NCBI GenBank assembly: GCA_045802605.1
Contig: JBJMQS010000019.1
Location: 241,634-305,633 of the forward strand
Origin: JBJMQS01 sp045802605
Lineage (GTDB): Bacteria > Planctomycetota > Planctomycetia > Gemmatales > Gemmataceae
Reading direction: 5' to 3'
Length of the DNA stretch: 64,000 nt
This document shows, in pieces, positions 18,780-28,560 of the stretch; positions within the stretch are counted from its first letter, which is position 1, and the number at the start of each line of letters is the position of its first letter. Made by a program: the position numbers and the translations under genes. The notes beneath the pieces were generated by a model. That model was not told the origin of the DNA. It ran no database searches and saw only the letters and a list, made by a program, of their open reading frames with translations.

Positions 18780-18893
18780 CTATCCTTGCCGCTGCTTGTG
18801 GCGCGGATTCGTGCAGATGACCAGCAGCTTACCGTGCCGCCGGATCAACTTGCAGTTTTCACAGATCCTTTTGACGCTCGAACGAACTTTCAT
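18780..18893 (-). CDS. rpmJ: 50S ribosomal protein L36
   Basis: 37 residues, found by translating the gap upstream of rpsM: starts [19 protein letters not shown] and ends NPRHKQRQG. The zinc ligands C11, C14, C27 and H32 are all in place, so this is the zinc-binding form. It directly precedes rpsM as in other genomes. Its usual upstream neighbour, infA or map, is separated from it by the accessory insert. Confidence 0.95.
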   Translation of the reverse strand: MKVRSSVKRICENCKLIRRHGKLLVICTNPRHKQRQG

Positions 18894-19305
18894 CGCCGCC
18901 TCGCGGACCATATGGGCGCAGACTATCTGGAACCCAGAATCTTACAGAAATCCGTCAAGCGGGCTAGTCCGGGCATGGATTTTGGCCTCTTGAAGCGTCT
19001 ACACCCCTGTTTTTGCTGGCTGATCCGACCAACCACTCGGACTGCTGCAACAATCGCCCAATAATCACGGAACCATGTGATTGTGAACCGAAAGCCGGGT
19101 TCTCCATCCCCGATTGGTCTCGTCACCTCTCTTGCCAAAGGGCTCCATAGAAGGCGCCGTTTCCCTGGACGTGATACCGCCGACAGTCCCTCACATCAGT
19201 TTTCGGCCCTGATCCCTGGCACCAACACCATTAGAATCGCCAAGGAAACGCTTAAAAACTTGTAACACGTGGACCTTCAGTGAATTTCTGCGCTTGAGGA
19301 AGTCC
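18894..19305. other. Gap between rpmJ and the integrase; left boundary region of the insert
   Basis: About 410 bases with no credible gene on either strand; infA is not here. It must contain the left junction of the insert, a leader for rpmJ and the 5' region of the integrase. No tRNA fold or clear attachment-site repeat was found by eye. Confidence 0.5.
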
Positions 19306-20541
19306 ATGACAGAAAAACAAAACTCGTTAGAAACCAACTGCGTCGAGACTGTCTCAGATCTTGTGTCGCATTTTCGACCGCATGCGCTGGATTATTACCG
19401 CAAGCCAGACGGCTCACGCTCTCAGGAAGTGGTCGACTTTGAATTATCTTTGCGGCCGTTACTTGCGCTCTATTCCGATTTGCCGGTAGACAAATTCGGT
19501 CCAAAGGCATTCAAGGCTGTTCGCAGCGCCATGATTGATTGCTCCTGGCTCACACTCGAACAAAAGGCGGCTCGGCAACATGCTGGCGCGTCGCTTATCC
19601 TCTCACGTAAAGTCGTGAATCAGAGAATGGGCCGTGTTAAGCACCTATTCAAGTGGGGCGTCGAAGAAGAGCTTGTTCCTCCTTCTGTCTTTCACGGGCT
19701 TCTCGCTGTGCAGGGTCTGAAGCCCTATCGAAGTGCAGCGAGGGAAACTAATCCGGTAAAGCCCGTGCCCGACGACACGATTGATACAACGATGCGGTTC
19801 TTGAATCCTCAGACGGCTGCAATGGCAAATTTGCAACTCCTCACGGCGATGCGCCCCGGCGAAGTAACGATGATTCGCGCATGCGACCTTGACATGACGG
19901 GGCGAGTTTGGGTCTACAAACTTGATTTGCACAAAACCGCGCATCATGGACACAGTCGAGAGATATACATCGGGCCCAGGGCCCAAGAGATACTCAAACC
20001 GTTTCTGAAGGCGGACAGGGAAGCATTTGTTTTCAGCCCCTATGATGCGCGCGAAGAGCGGTTTAGACTTTTGCGCTTAGGTCGAAAGACTGCGGTTCAG
20101 CCATCACAATTTTGTCGCCGGCGAACTCACCCCAGGCGTATACCCGGAGAGCGATATACGACACACAGTTATCATCGCGCCATAGTTTCTGCTTGCGATC
20201 AAGCATTTCCGTTGCCCGAAAACCTCGCGCTAAAGCGAGGCGAAAACAAGTGTACTTGGTGGCGGAGACTCAGCACCTTCGAGAAAGAAACCGTGATGGA
20301 GTGGCGACACGAGCATCGCTGGCATCCACATCAGCTGCGGCACAATGCCGCGACGAATTTTCGAAAGGAGTATGGGATCGAATTGGCCAGAATCATCCTT
20401 GGCCATTCCAGTGTGGTATTTGTGGTGCGAAAACCTGCATTTCAACAAGCATGCCCGAATGATTCATGCATTTCGAAACCGTTTATTTCTATGCCACGCC
20501 AAGTGAATTGGATTTGGCCACACTTGCTTATCTGTTGGTAG
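19306..20541 (+). pseudogene. Tyrosine-recombinase integrase, 3'-truncated (nucleophile missing)
   Basis: ATG 19306 follows AGGA. The core-binding region (about 20-140) precedes a catalytic domain with Arg (AMRPGE, near residue 185), Lys (HKTAHHGHSREIYIG), the H-x-x-R box (HPHQLRHNAATNF) and LGHSS. After LGHSSV the family pattern stops: the expected Tyr-containing segment is absent and the frame runs about 45 residues through sequence antisense to the nuclease gene. It is therefore probably inactive, truncated by a deletion or rearrangement. It is transcribed against the ribosomal operon. Confidence 0.8.
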
Positions 20542-21366
20542 CCGCAGTTTTTGACCATGATAAGAGGCGAGACTTTTGTGATCGGGACTGGCTTCGGTGA
20601 AGTGCCCGACAGCAACAATGACTTCGTAGGCGTCCGAAATGGTCCATAGGCCGTTGTCAAAAAGCCAATGCGCATTTTTACAGAGTGCCACTCCATTGCG
20701 AATGTCGTTATTGCGTGAGTCCGAGAACTGATGGATGTGAGCCGCGTCAACTATGCTGGCACCTGTGACTGTAGTCAGCCGGTACCCAGAAAGAGCACAA
20801 GTGTAGTTGTAGGTGGCGACGATATCGAGCCGGAACCGAGTCTCTCTCCCCTGTCGTCGCGCTTCGTCTGGAGCTTTGTAGGCGGCGTCTTGTTGGATTT
20901 CGTCTTCGCGCGGTATTGGAAGGCCGAATGCCGTATACAAGGCTACTCGCTCGGCTGGCTCGAAATACGTTGCGATCAAAATCCGGCGCGCTTTCTCTCG
21001 AAAGATCGGGTTCCTTACAAACTCAACAAAATCGGACGGTATTTGAGCGAAATGTGTCAACCGATTATCAGGCGATGGTTCTCCGTCTTTGGTGAAACAT
21101 GACCAAAAGCCATCGGACTGCAAATGGTGAAATGGCAGCCTGACGTCTGGCTTCTGCGTCCGACGGTGTGCAACGATGGCCCAAAAGGTTGAAAATCGAA
21201 ATGCCAGTTCGGGAGTGAGCGCGAGGGTTTTGGGCGGCAAACTTCCTTGTTCGGACAATTCGAGAATGACCAAGAGCAGAAGTGGCTTGTGAGGCGCGGG
21301 ATTCCCACTCGCTCTATCGACTTTGAGTTTGGCCAGTTTAGCCAGCCATTGTTCTGCGGTGGCCAT
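20464..21366 (-). CDS. HNH endonuclease with probable phosphorothioate-DNA-binding domain (type IV-like restriction enzyme)
   Basis: 300 residues from ATG 21366 (a TTG two codons upstream is possible). The N-terminal half has the pattern KLKVDRASGNPAPHKPLLLL and LPFHHLQSDGFW, which I associate with the sulfur-binding domain of phosphorothioate-dependent enzymes such as ScoMcrA. The C-terminal half is an HNH module: YTCALSGYRL, DAAHIHQFSDSRNNDIRNG and CKNAHWLFDNGLW. Inferred role: cleaving DNA with phosphorothioate modifications, or another modified DNA. No dnd genes are nearby. It reads in the same direction as the ribosomal genes and converges on the integrase. Confidence 0.7.
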   Translation of the reverse strand: MATAEQWLAKLAKLKVDRASGNPAPHKPLLLLVILELSEQGSLPPKTLALTPELAFRFSTFWAIVAHRRTQKPDVRLPFHHLQSDGFWSCFTKDGEPSPDNRLTHFAQIPSDFVEFVRNPIFREKARRILIATYFEPAERVALYTAFGLPIPREDEIQQDAAYKAPDEARRQGRETRFRLDIVATYNYTCALSGYRLTTVTGASIVDAAHIHQFSDSRNNDIRNGVALCKNAHWLFDNGLWTISDAYEVIVAVGHFTEASPDHKSLASYHGQKLRLPTDKQVWPNPIHLAWHRNKRFRNA

Positions 21367-21574
21367 GCTCAAACATCATCCGGGGCAACAGAAAAGTAGT
21401 TGTAGTTGAACAGAATGAGTTTACTTGGAGAGAATCAATGCGACGATGGAATCGTCGTTTGGAAAATCTCATTGGAGAGCCACACCGTCCAAAATGCGGA
21501 TCATGATGGCTTGGGGAAATATGCTTGCCTGTCAGCTCCTCTTGGGCAGTGATGGAAACCTTGAAAATCAAGGA

Positions 21575-21745
21575 CTATTCCAAGTCCGGTTTAGACAACT
21601 TGTGTTTTGCCGCCAACCGAGTCATCACCGCGCGGGCCGCCTCAATACGCCCTGAGGCCACATCGGCGAGCCCTTCCTTGACTGCCACAATCGTTTCCCA
21701 TTCATCTCCCGTTTGCTGGAAGCTTTGATTTTCGTCCGTTGTCAT
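21575..21745 (-). CDS. Small protein of 56 residues, unknown
   Basis: Starts MTTDENQSFQQTGDEWETIV and ends LSKPDLE; the middle reads GLADVASGRIEAARAVM. ATG lies 9 bases after the stop of the zinc-ribbon membrane gene, so the two are probably cotranscribed with map. Composition is acidic and helical with no membrane segment. It has a loose resemblance to small antitoxins, but no toxin-like partner is intact downstream. The following 200 bases up to the nuclease hold no convincing gene. Confidence 0.5.
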   Translation of the reverse strand: MTTDENQSFQQTGDEWETIVAVKEGLADVASGRIEAARAVMTRLAAKHKLSKPDLE

Positions 21746-21754
21746 GCGCAACTC

Positions 21755-22087
21755 TCACACTTTCCCAGGCTGAAAAATTGCTTTGAGCCCATGCCAAAGT
21801 GCCAACGCACCGCAAACGGCTACGCAACTGTTGATCGCGAGGCCGATTGGATTTGGAAATGGATGTCGAAGTAGGACGCCGACGGTAACTAAACCGCCCA
21901 GGAGCATCCCCAACCCAATCACGGCAAACACCAAGCCGGCCCAGATCGGAGTGGGCAGGCGGTAACCGATGCCGCAGGCTTTGCAGATGCGGTCATTCGC
22001 AAAGGCGACGAATCGATCCGGCTTGGCAATCTTAAATTCTTTGCCGCTGCATGCGGGACAAATCGTCGCGATGGGTCGCTTCGCCAC
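21755..22087 (-). CDS. Zinc-ribbon, two-TM membrane protein
   Basis: 110 residues from GTG 22087, preceded by GAGAGGG. Two cysteine pairs (CPAC and CKAC) near residues 10-37 form a rubredoxin-like knuckle. Two membrane segments follow (about 47-75 and 84-105). The frame is open upstream, but that part is antisense-like to map and lacks family character. Starts 29 bases after the map stop. Function unknown. Confidence 0.65.
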   Translation of the reverse strand: MAKRPIATICPACSGKEFKIAKPDRFVAFANDRICKACGIGYRLPTPIWAGLVFAVIGLGMLLGGLVTVGVLLRHPFPNPIGLAINSCVAVCGALALWHGLKAIFQPGKV

Positions 22088-22116
22088 GTTTCTACCCTCT
22101 CGATTGGATGTCGAAT

Positions 22117-22998
22117 TTATGCCGATGCCGCCGAGGTGGGCACCTTGTTGCCTGACAACACCGCCGGCACCGGGATCGCCGGGTGCGGCGTCAGTGGTTC
22201 GGTGACAATTTGCACGCCGTCGGGCGTGATGGCTAATGTATGTTCGACGTGGGCGCTGGGCAGGCCGTCGCGGGTGGTCACGGTCCAGTGGTCGCGGTTG
22301 ACGTCCACCAAGCCCTGGCCCAGACAGACCATGGGCTCGACGGCCAAGACTAATCCCGGCTCGAGTTTGAAATCGTGCTTTCGGAAATCCTTGGCGACGA
22401 AGTTCGGAACCTGCGGGCCTTCGTGCATCGTCCGGCCAATGCCGTGGCCGACGTAGGCTTTGACGATGCCGAAGCCGGCCCGCGTGACGAAGCGTTCCAT
22501 TGCGGCGGCGACTTCCGACCACCATTTGCGCTTGCCAATCTCATCGATGGCGAGCGCCAGCGTTTCCCAGGCCGTTTTGACGAGCCGTTCCCACTCGGGG
22601 CGGACTTTGCCGATGGCGTGCGTCACCGCGGCATCGGCGCACCAGCCGTTGAGTTTGCACGCGGTGTCGAGCTTCACCAGGTCGCCGTCTTTGAGCACGC
22701 GCTGACCTGGGATGCCGTGCACCACTTGTTCATTGATCGAGATGCAAGTGACGGCCGGGTACGGAACGCGGTGGCCGCCTTTGTAGCCCTTGAACAGCGA
22801 CGTCACCTTGTGGGCTTCGAAATGAGCTTCGACCGCGCGATCGATGTCGATCGTGCGGGTGCCGGGCTTCATCATGTCGGCGGCGATGCGATGCGCCTCG
22901 GCGACGACTTTGCCCGCCTCGCGCATCAGCGCAATCTCGCGCTCGGATTTCAGTTCAGGTGCGTTATTTTGAAATTGGCGGAACACTGTTTTAACCAA
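22117..22998 (-). CDS. map: Methionine aminopeptidase type I
   Basis: About 290 residues. All five metal ligands are recognisable: Asp in VKLDTACKLNG, Asp in CADAAVTH, His in VGHGIGRTMHEGP, Glu in LAVEPMV and Glu in AHVEHTLAI. Removes initiator Met from nascent chains. The first in-frame start is TTG 22998, overlapping the adk stop by 8 bases; GTG 22986 is an alternative. A Pro/Ala/Ser-rich tail of about 20 residues is non-conserved. Order adk-map is as in Bacillus-type clusters, but infA does not follow. Confidence 0.95.
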   Translation of the reverse strand: MVKTVFRQFQNNAPELKSEREIALMREAGKVVAEAHRIAADMMKPGTRTIDIDRAVEAHFEAHKVTSLFKGYKGGHRVPYPAVTCISINEQVVHGIPGQRVLKDGDLVKLDTACKLNGWCADAAVTHAIGKVRPEWERLVKTAWETLALAIDEIGKRKWWSEVAAAMERFVTRAGFGIVKAYVGHGIGRTMHEGPQVPNFVAKDFRKHDFKLEPGLVLAVEPMVCLGQGLVDVNRDHWTVTTRDGLPSAHVEHTLAITPDGVQIVTEPLTPHPAIPVPAVLSGNKVPTSAASA

Positions 22999-23551
22999 TC
23001 AGTCGGACGACTTGCTGGTGGATGGATTCGATATCACCGATGGCCGTGACCTCGGCGAGTAGCCCTGTGTGGCGATAATGCTCGACCACGGGCTTGGTCG
23101 CTTCATGATACAACTTGAGCCGTTGGCGAATGGTTTCGATCGTGTCATCGGCTCGGCCTTCGACTTTGCCGCGACCGTCGAGCCGGCGGACAAGCTCTTC
23201 ATCGGGCACATCGAAGTGGATCACTTTGGTCAACGCCAGCCCGGCGGTTTTCAATGTGCCGTCCAGGAATTCGGCCTGCGACTTGTTGCGCGGGTAGCCG
23301 TCGAGCAAGAATTTGGTCGGCGGATGATCGCCGGTAAAGTACTCGGCCACGCGGCCATTGACGATGTCATCGGGCACGAGCGCACCGCGAAGCATGAATG
23401 GCTCGGCGAGTTTTCCCGAGGGAGTGCCTTCGCGGACTGCGGAGCGAAGCAAATCGCCGGTGCCGATGCACATGACGCCGTAGCGATCGTGCAACAGCTT
23501 GGCCTGAGTGCCCTTCCCGCTGCCGGGGGGCCCGACGAAAATAAGTCGCAT
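22991..23551 (-). CDS. adk: Adenylate kinase, short form
   Basis: 186 residues. P-loop GPPGSGKGTQ at 7-16 and FLLDGYPRNKSQAEFLD in the core; ADDTIETIRQRL lies after a very short LID region (VRRLDGRGKVEGR), so this is the LID-less form of about 190 residues rather than the 214-residue E. coli type. Converts ATP+AMP to 2 ADP. The start MRLIFVG at 23551 is chosen over a leaderless upstream extension. Confidence 0.95.
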   Translation of the reverse strand: MRLIFVGPPGSGKGTQAKLLHDRYGVMCIGTGDLLRSAVREGTPSGKLAEPFMLRGALVPDDIVNGRVAEYFTGDHPPTKFLLDGYPRNKSQAEFLDGTLKTAGLALTKVIHFDVPDEELVRRLDGRGKVEGRADDTIETIRQRLKLYHEATKPVVEHYRHTGLLAEVTAIGDIESIHQQVVRLIG

Positions 23552-23568
23552 GGCAGTGTCCGACGTGA

Positions 23569-24939
<1,371 letters not shown>

Positions 24940-24975
24940 GGATCCACCGTCTAGGGCGAGGACATCCTGTCTCAA

Positions 24976-25067
24976 AGTCAGAAGTCAGAATGCAGAATTA
25001 AGATTGAAGAAGTCGCACATTCCACTCATCATTCTGACTTCTGCATTCTGACTTCTGCAATCTGAAA
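24976..25067. repeat. Inverted repeat between rplO and secY, CAGAAGTCAGAAT family, copy 1
   Basis: Left AGTCAGAAGTCAGAATGCAG, right CATTCTGACTTCTGCATTCTGACTTCTGCAATCTG (as two tandem units of about 15 bases). AT-rich against the local background. The same family recurs at 31378-31452 between rplB and rpsS. Confidence 0.8.
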
Positions 25068-25574
25068 TTACACTTCCTTTGCCGTCCGGGGCTTCATCTT
25101 GTTGCGAACCGGTTTCTTCGGTCCGGGCAGAAGCTCCGTCTTACCGCCGGCCTTTTCGATCTTTTCCTTCGCGGACTTCGTGAAGTAATGGGCCTTCACG
25201 TTGACGGCTTTCTTGACGTCGCCTTCGCCGAGGACGCGAAGCACGGTCGCCGACCCGTTGAGGATCTTCTTCGACTTTAGCGACTCCGTGGAAACCTCGT
25301 CGCCCTTCTCGAAGTGCTCGTCAATCTGGCCGACGTTGTATTCCAAATGCGCCACTTCATGCCGGCCACGCGTGAAGCCGCGCTTGGGCGAACGGCGGAA
25401 GAGCGGCATCTGGCCGCCTTCGAACAATGCGCCAAAGAGCTTGGCACCCGCGGAGGCGTATTGGCCCTTGCTGCCGCGGCTGCCGGTCTTGCCGTGGCCG
25501 GAGCCCGGCCCGCGACCGACGCGCTTTTTGCGCTTCAGCTTGTGAACGCCCGAGTGAACGGCTTTAAGGTCCAT
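25068..25574 (-). CDS. rplO: 50S ribosomal protein L15
   Basis: 168 residues from ATG 25574, which overlaps the rpsE stop (TAATG). Diagnostic KKRVGRGPGSGHGKTGSRG and GGQMPLFRRSPKRGFT. A lysine/proline-rich tail follows the core. L30 (rpmD), normally between S5 and L15, has no room here. Confidence 0.97.
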   Translation of the reverse strand: MDLKAVHSGVHKLKRKKRVGRGPGSGHGKTGSRGSKGQYASAGAKLFGALFEGGQMPLFRRSPKRGFTRGRHEVAHLEYNVGQIDEHFEKGDEVSTESLKSKKILNGSATVLRVLGEGDVKKAVNVKAHYFTKSAKEKIEKAGGKTELLPGPKKPVRNKMKPRTAKEV

Positions 25575-26074
25575 TACAGAGTCACTCCTCGGAGCCGCAT
25601 CACTTCTTCGCGGGTCCGCAATTCCAAAAGCCCGGCAATCGTCGCCTTGACCAAGTTGATGGGATTCGTGCTCCCGTGCACCTTGGTCAGGATGTTCTGA
25701 ATTCCGCAAGCCTGCAGCACTTCACGCACACCAGGGCCGGCTTTCACGCCAGTGCCCGGGCCAGCCGGCACCATCACCACGCGGCTGGCACCGAAGCGGC
25801 CGACGATGCGGTGCGGGATCGACCTATCCTTCATTTGGACACGAGTTTGGCGTTTAATCGATTCATGCGCGTCTTTTAGCGCTTTTTCGACGGCGGGCGG
25901 CACTTCATTGGCCTTGCCGTAACCCCAGGACACGCGGCCCTGCTTATCGCCGACGACTACCAGCGCATTGAAGCTGAATCGCCGGCCGCCCTTCACCACC
26001 GCAGCGCAACGGCGAATCTTCACGACGTAATCGTCGTAACCTTCACCACCGCGGCTCTCTCTTTCTCGTGCCAT
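25574..26074 (-). CDS. rpsE: 30S ribosomal protein S5
   Basis: 166 residues. Diagnostic NALVVVGDKQGRVSWGYGKA and VMVPAGPGTGVKAG; the C-terminus has GSTNPINLVKATIAGLLEL. Contributes to decoding fidelity. Translationally coupled to rplO; an inverted repeat separates it from rplR upstream. Confidence 0.98.
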   Translation of the reverse strand: MARERESRGGEGYDDYVVKIRRCAAVVKGGRRFSFNALVVVGDKQGRVSWGYGKANEVPPAVEKALKDAHESIKRQTRVQMKDRSIPHRIVGRFGASRVVMVPAGPGTGVKAGPGVREVLQACGIQNILTKVHGSTNPINLVKATIAGLLELRTREEVMRLRGVTL

Positions 26075-26110
26075 GCTGAACCTATCCCCTCAGGGTTCAC
26101 TGTCGCTTCA

Positions 26111-26185
26111 GTGAGGTTGTGTGGTGGCGAGGTCGTGTAAATCTGTGACTTTCGTCTTCACGACCTCACTACCCAACCACCTCAC
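26111..26185. repeat. Inverted repeat between rpsE and rplR
   Basis: Arms of 27 bases, 26111-26137 (GTGAGGTTGTGTGGTGGCGA...) and 26159-26185 (...CTACCCAACCACCTCAC), pair with few mismatches around a 21-base loop. It fills the junction. No second copy of this sequence was found in the window. Confidence 0.75.
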
Positions 26186-26188
26186 CAT

Positions 26189-26545
26189 CTAAAACTGAAT
26201 TCCGCCCTTGCGAACCGCTTCCGCCAAGGCCTTCACTCGACCGTGGAACTTGTAGTGCCCCCGGTCGAACGCCACTTTGGTGACCCCCGCGGCCTTGGCC
26301 GCTTCGGCGACTTTGGTGCCCACGGCGGTCGCGGCCTTGATGTTGCCGCCGTAGCCGCCGTCCTTGCCGGCTGAGCTCGCCGCGGCGAGTGTCTTGCCGG
26401 CATCGTCGTCCACCAACTGAGCGTAGATGTGCTTCGACGAGCGAAACACGGTCAGCCGCGGACGTTCGGACGTGCCACGCACTCGGTTGCGAACTCGATG
26501 GCGTTTCCGCTCGCGAGTCGCATGCAATCGTCTTTGTGCTTTCAT
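26189..26545 (-). CDS. rplR: 50S ribosomal protein L18
   Basis: 118 residues from ATG 26545 ([19 protein letters not shown]), preceded by GGGGA; longer in-frame starts reach into rplF and lack family character. Diagnostic [20 protein letters not shown] and [20 protein letters not shown]. Binds 5S rRNA. Confidence 0.97.
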   Translation of the reverse strand: MKAQRRLHATRERKRHRVRNRVRGTSERPRLTVFRSSKHIYAQLVDDDAGKTLAAASSAGKDGGYGGNIKAATAVGTKVAEAAKAAGVTKVAFDRGHYKFHGRVKALAEAVRKGGIQF

Positions 26546-26613
26546 CGTCGCATTCCCCGGGACTCGGCCGCCGCGATGCCAACCGCGGCAACATCCCATT
26601 AGTGGGTGTTCGA

Positions 26614-27165
26614 TCAACCGCCGCTGGCGAAGGTCTTGCCTTCCTTGCGGCGGACCACTTCGTTCTCGTAGCGTACGCCCTTGCCCTTGTAGGGCTCCGG
26701 CTTGCGGGCCGCACGAATCTCGGCGGCAAACTGGCCGACCTTCTGCTTGTCCGCGCCCTTCACGACAATCGTCGTGGGATCAGGAACTTCAAAGGTCACG
26801 CCGGTTGGCGGCTTGAGGTTGATCGGATTGGAGTAACCCACCGTCAACACCACCGCACCTTTGTCCGAGCGCGCTTGGTAGCCAATGCCTTCGATCTTCA
26901 GCCGCTTCTCGTATCCGCTGGTCACGCCATGCACCATGTTGGCGATCAGGCTGCGGGTCAAACCGTGGGCCGACCGGCTAAAGCGCTCATCGTTGAATCG
27001 CTTGACATTGATCACCTTGGCGGCCGAGTCGAACTCGATTCCCACTTCCTTGAGGAAGCTGGCTTCGAGTGAACCCTTCGGTCCTTCGACCTTCACGGTG
27101 CGGTCGTTGACCTGCACCTTGACATTGGCCGGCACGACGACAGGTTGTTTTCCAATTCGCGACAC
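26614..27165 (-). CDS. rplF: 50S ribosomal protein L6
   Basis: 183 residues. Starts [20 protein letters not shown] and shows [16 protein letters not shown] (given here loosely) and the C-terminal [21 protein letters not shown]. Two tandem L6 folds, at the base of the L7/L12 stalk. Standard S8-L6-L18 order. Confidence 0.98.
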   Translation of the reverse strand: MSRIGKQPVVVPANVKVQVNDRTVKVEGPKGSLEASFLKEVGIEFDSAAKVINVKRFNDERFSRSAHGLTRSLIANMVHGVTSGYEKRLKIEGIGYQARSDKGAVVLTVGYSNPINLKPPTGVTFEVPDPTTIVVKGADKQKVGQFAAEIRAARKPEPYKGKGVRYENEVVRRKEGKTFASGG

Positions 27166-27174
27166 GGCTATCTC

Positions 27175-27618
27175 CTACCAAACCCGACACAATAGTTCGC
27201 CGCCGACCTTTTCCGTCCGGGCTTTGCGATCGCTCATCACGCCGCGGCTCGTGCTCAACACTGCGATGCCCAGGCCGTCGAGGACGGGCCGGAGCTGATC
27301 GTGCCGCACGTAGTGCCGCAAGCCGGGCTTGCTGACGCGCTCCAGATGGCGAATGACTTTCTCGCCTTCCGGCCCGTATTTCAGGAACACTCGCAATATG
27401 GCGCCGGCTTCAGTCAACGATGGGTTGTTCTGAAATTCGCGGCCATTCTCGCCTTCGACGTAGCGGCCCGTCTGAAAGTCGATGATGTAGCCTTCGTCCT
27501 TGAGCACCTGGGCGAGCTTGGTCTTCAGACCGCTCGCGGGCATCTCCACCACCGGACGCTCGATGGCGTTGGAGTTGCGGATGCGGGTGAGCATGTCGGC
27601 AATCGGATCAGTCATCAT
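27175..27618 (-). CDS. rpsH: 30S ribosomal protein S8
   Basis: 147 residues. Starts MMTDPIADMLTRIRNSNAI; C-terminal VLSTSRGVMSDRKAR and GGELLCRVW are diagnostic. About 15 residues longer than E. coli S8 because of a central insertion (FQTGRYVEGENGREFQNN). GAGGA precedes the double ATG. Confidence 0.98.
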   Translation of the reverse strand: MMTDPIADMLTRIRNSNAIERPVVEMPASGLKTKLAQVLKDEGYIIDFQTGRYVEGENGREFQNNPSLTEAGAILRVFLKYGPEGEKVIRHLERVSKPGLRHYVRHDQLRPVLDGLGIAVLSTSRGVMSDRKARTEKVGGELLCRVW

Positions 27619-27631
27619 GGGTGCAAATTCC

Positions 27632-27868
27632 TCACCAGCTCGCTTTGCGAACGCCCGGGATCAAACCATCCAGCGCCATGTTTCGGAAACAAATCCGGCA
27701 GATGCCGAACTTGCGGTAGACCGCCCGGCCCCGGCCGCACAGCTTGCAGCGGTTGCGGATGCGAATCTGGTCGCGCGGCCGCATCTTCGAGGTGGCCAGG
27801 TTTTTCTTGTGTTCGGCAAGAGCTAGGCACTGCTTGCGGAATCTCGCTTCTTTGGCGTTTGTTGACAT
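27632..27868 (-). CDS. rpsN: 30S ribosomal protein S14 (zinc form)
   Basis: 78 residues from ATG 27868, overlapping the rplE stop (TGATG). Zinc knuckles CKLCGR and CRICFRNMA are present, with the closing [11 protein letters not shown]. Intermediate in length between the 61-residue zinc form and the 101-residue zinc-free form. Confidence 0.97.
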   Translation of the reverse strand: MSTNAKEARFRKQCLALAEHKKNLATSKMRPRDQIRIRNRCKLCGRGRAVYRKFGICRICFRNMALDGLIPGVRKASW

Positions 27869-28560
27869 CAATCGGTCTCGCGAAAGGGCATGCCGAACGA
27901 TTTGAGCAGCTCGCGGGCTTCATCGTCGTTACTCGTCGAAGTGACGAAGGTGATATCCATGCCCTGCGTGAAATTCACCTTATCCGCTTCGATTTCCGGA
28001 AAGATCATCTGCTCGCTGACGCCGAACGAATAGTTGCCGTGGCCGTCAAAGCTATTCGGATTGATCCCGCGGAAGTCGCGAATTCGCGGTAGCGCCACGG
28101 CGATCAAGCGATCCAAGAATTCATACATCCGCCGGCCGCGAAGCGTGACGCGACAGCCGATCTCGCTGTTTTCACGGAGCCGGAAACCGCTGACTGCGAT
28201 GCGCGACTTCGTCACTTGGGGCCGCTGGCCGGCGATCATCGCCAGATCGTTGACGGCCTGCTCCATGCGGTTCTTGTCTTGCAGTGCTTTGCCAACGCCC
28301 ATGTTGAGAACGATCTTTTGCAGCTTGGGCAGGCTCAGCGCATTCTTGCGGCCGAAGCGCTCGCTGAGCGCGGGGACGATCTCGTCCTTGTACTTCTCGT
28401 AAATGCGCGACTTGATCGGCGGGTGCTTGACAGCCTCCGCGGGAGGTGCGGCTGCATCGGGCTTGCCCTTGGCTTTGGCTTTGCCTTCGCCGCCGGCGGC
28501 CTTCGCGGGCTTGTCCGCTTTCTCCGGCTTGGCTTTCTTTTCGTTTTCCGGCTCTTTCAT
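27868..28560 (-). CDS. rplE: 50S ribosomal protein L5 with an N-terminal Lys/Ala/Pro extension
   Basis: 230 residues against about 180 in the family. The L5 core starts near residue 50 ([19 protein letters not shown]) and contains [14 protein letters not shown] and [20 protein letters not shown]. The first 48 residues are low-complexity and charged (repeats of KA, PEK, AAPP). The start overlaps the rplN stop by four bases. rplX (L24) normally sits between rplN and rplE and is absent. Confidence 0.96.
   Translation of the reverse strand: MKEPENEKKAKPEKADKPAKAAGGEGKAKAKGKPDAAAPPAEAVKHPPIKSRIYEKYKDEIVPALSERFGRKNALSLPKLQKIVLNMGVGKALQDKNRMEQAVNDLAMIAGQRPQVTKSRIAVSGFRLRENSEIGCRVTLRGRRMYEFLDRLIAVALPRIRDFRGINPNSFDGHGNYSFGVSEQMIFPEIEADKVNFTQGMDITFVTSTSNDDEARELLKSFGMPFRETD

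Noticed and set aside
18894..19305. tRNA gene as attachment site of the insert
   Set aside because: No T-arm pairing or acceptor stem could be folded by eye around the GGTTC-like sequence near 19100.
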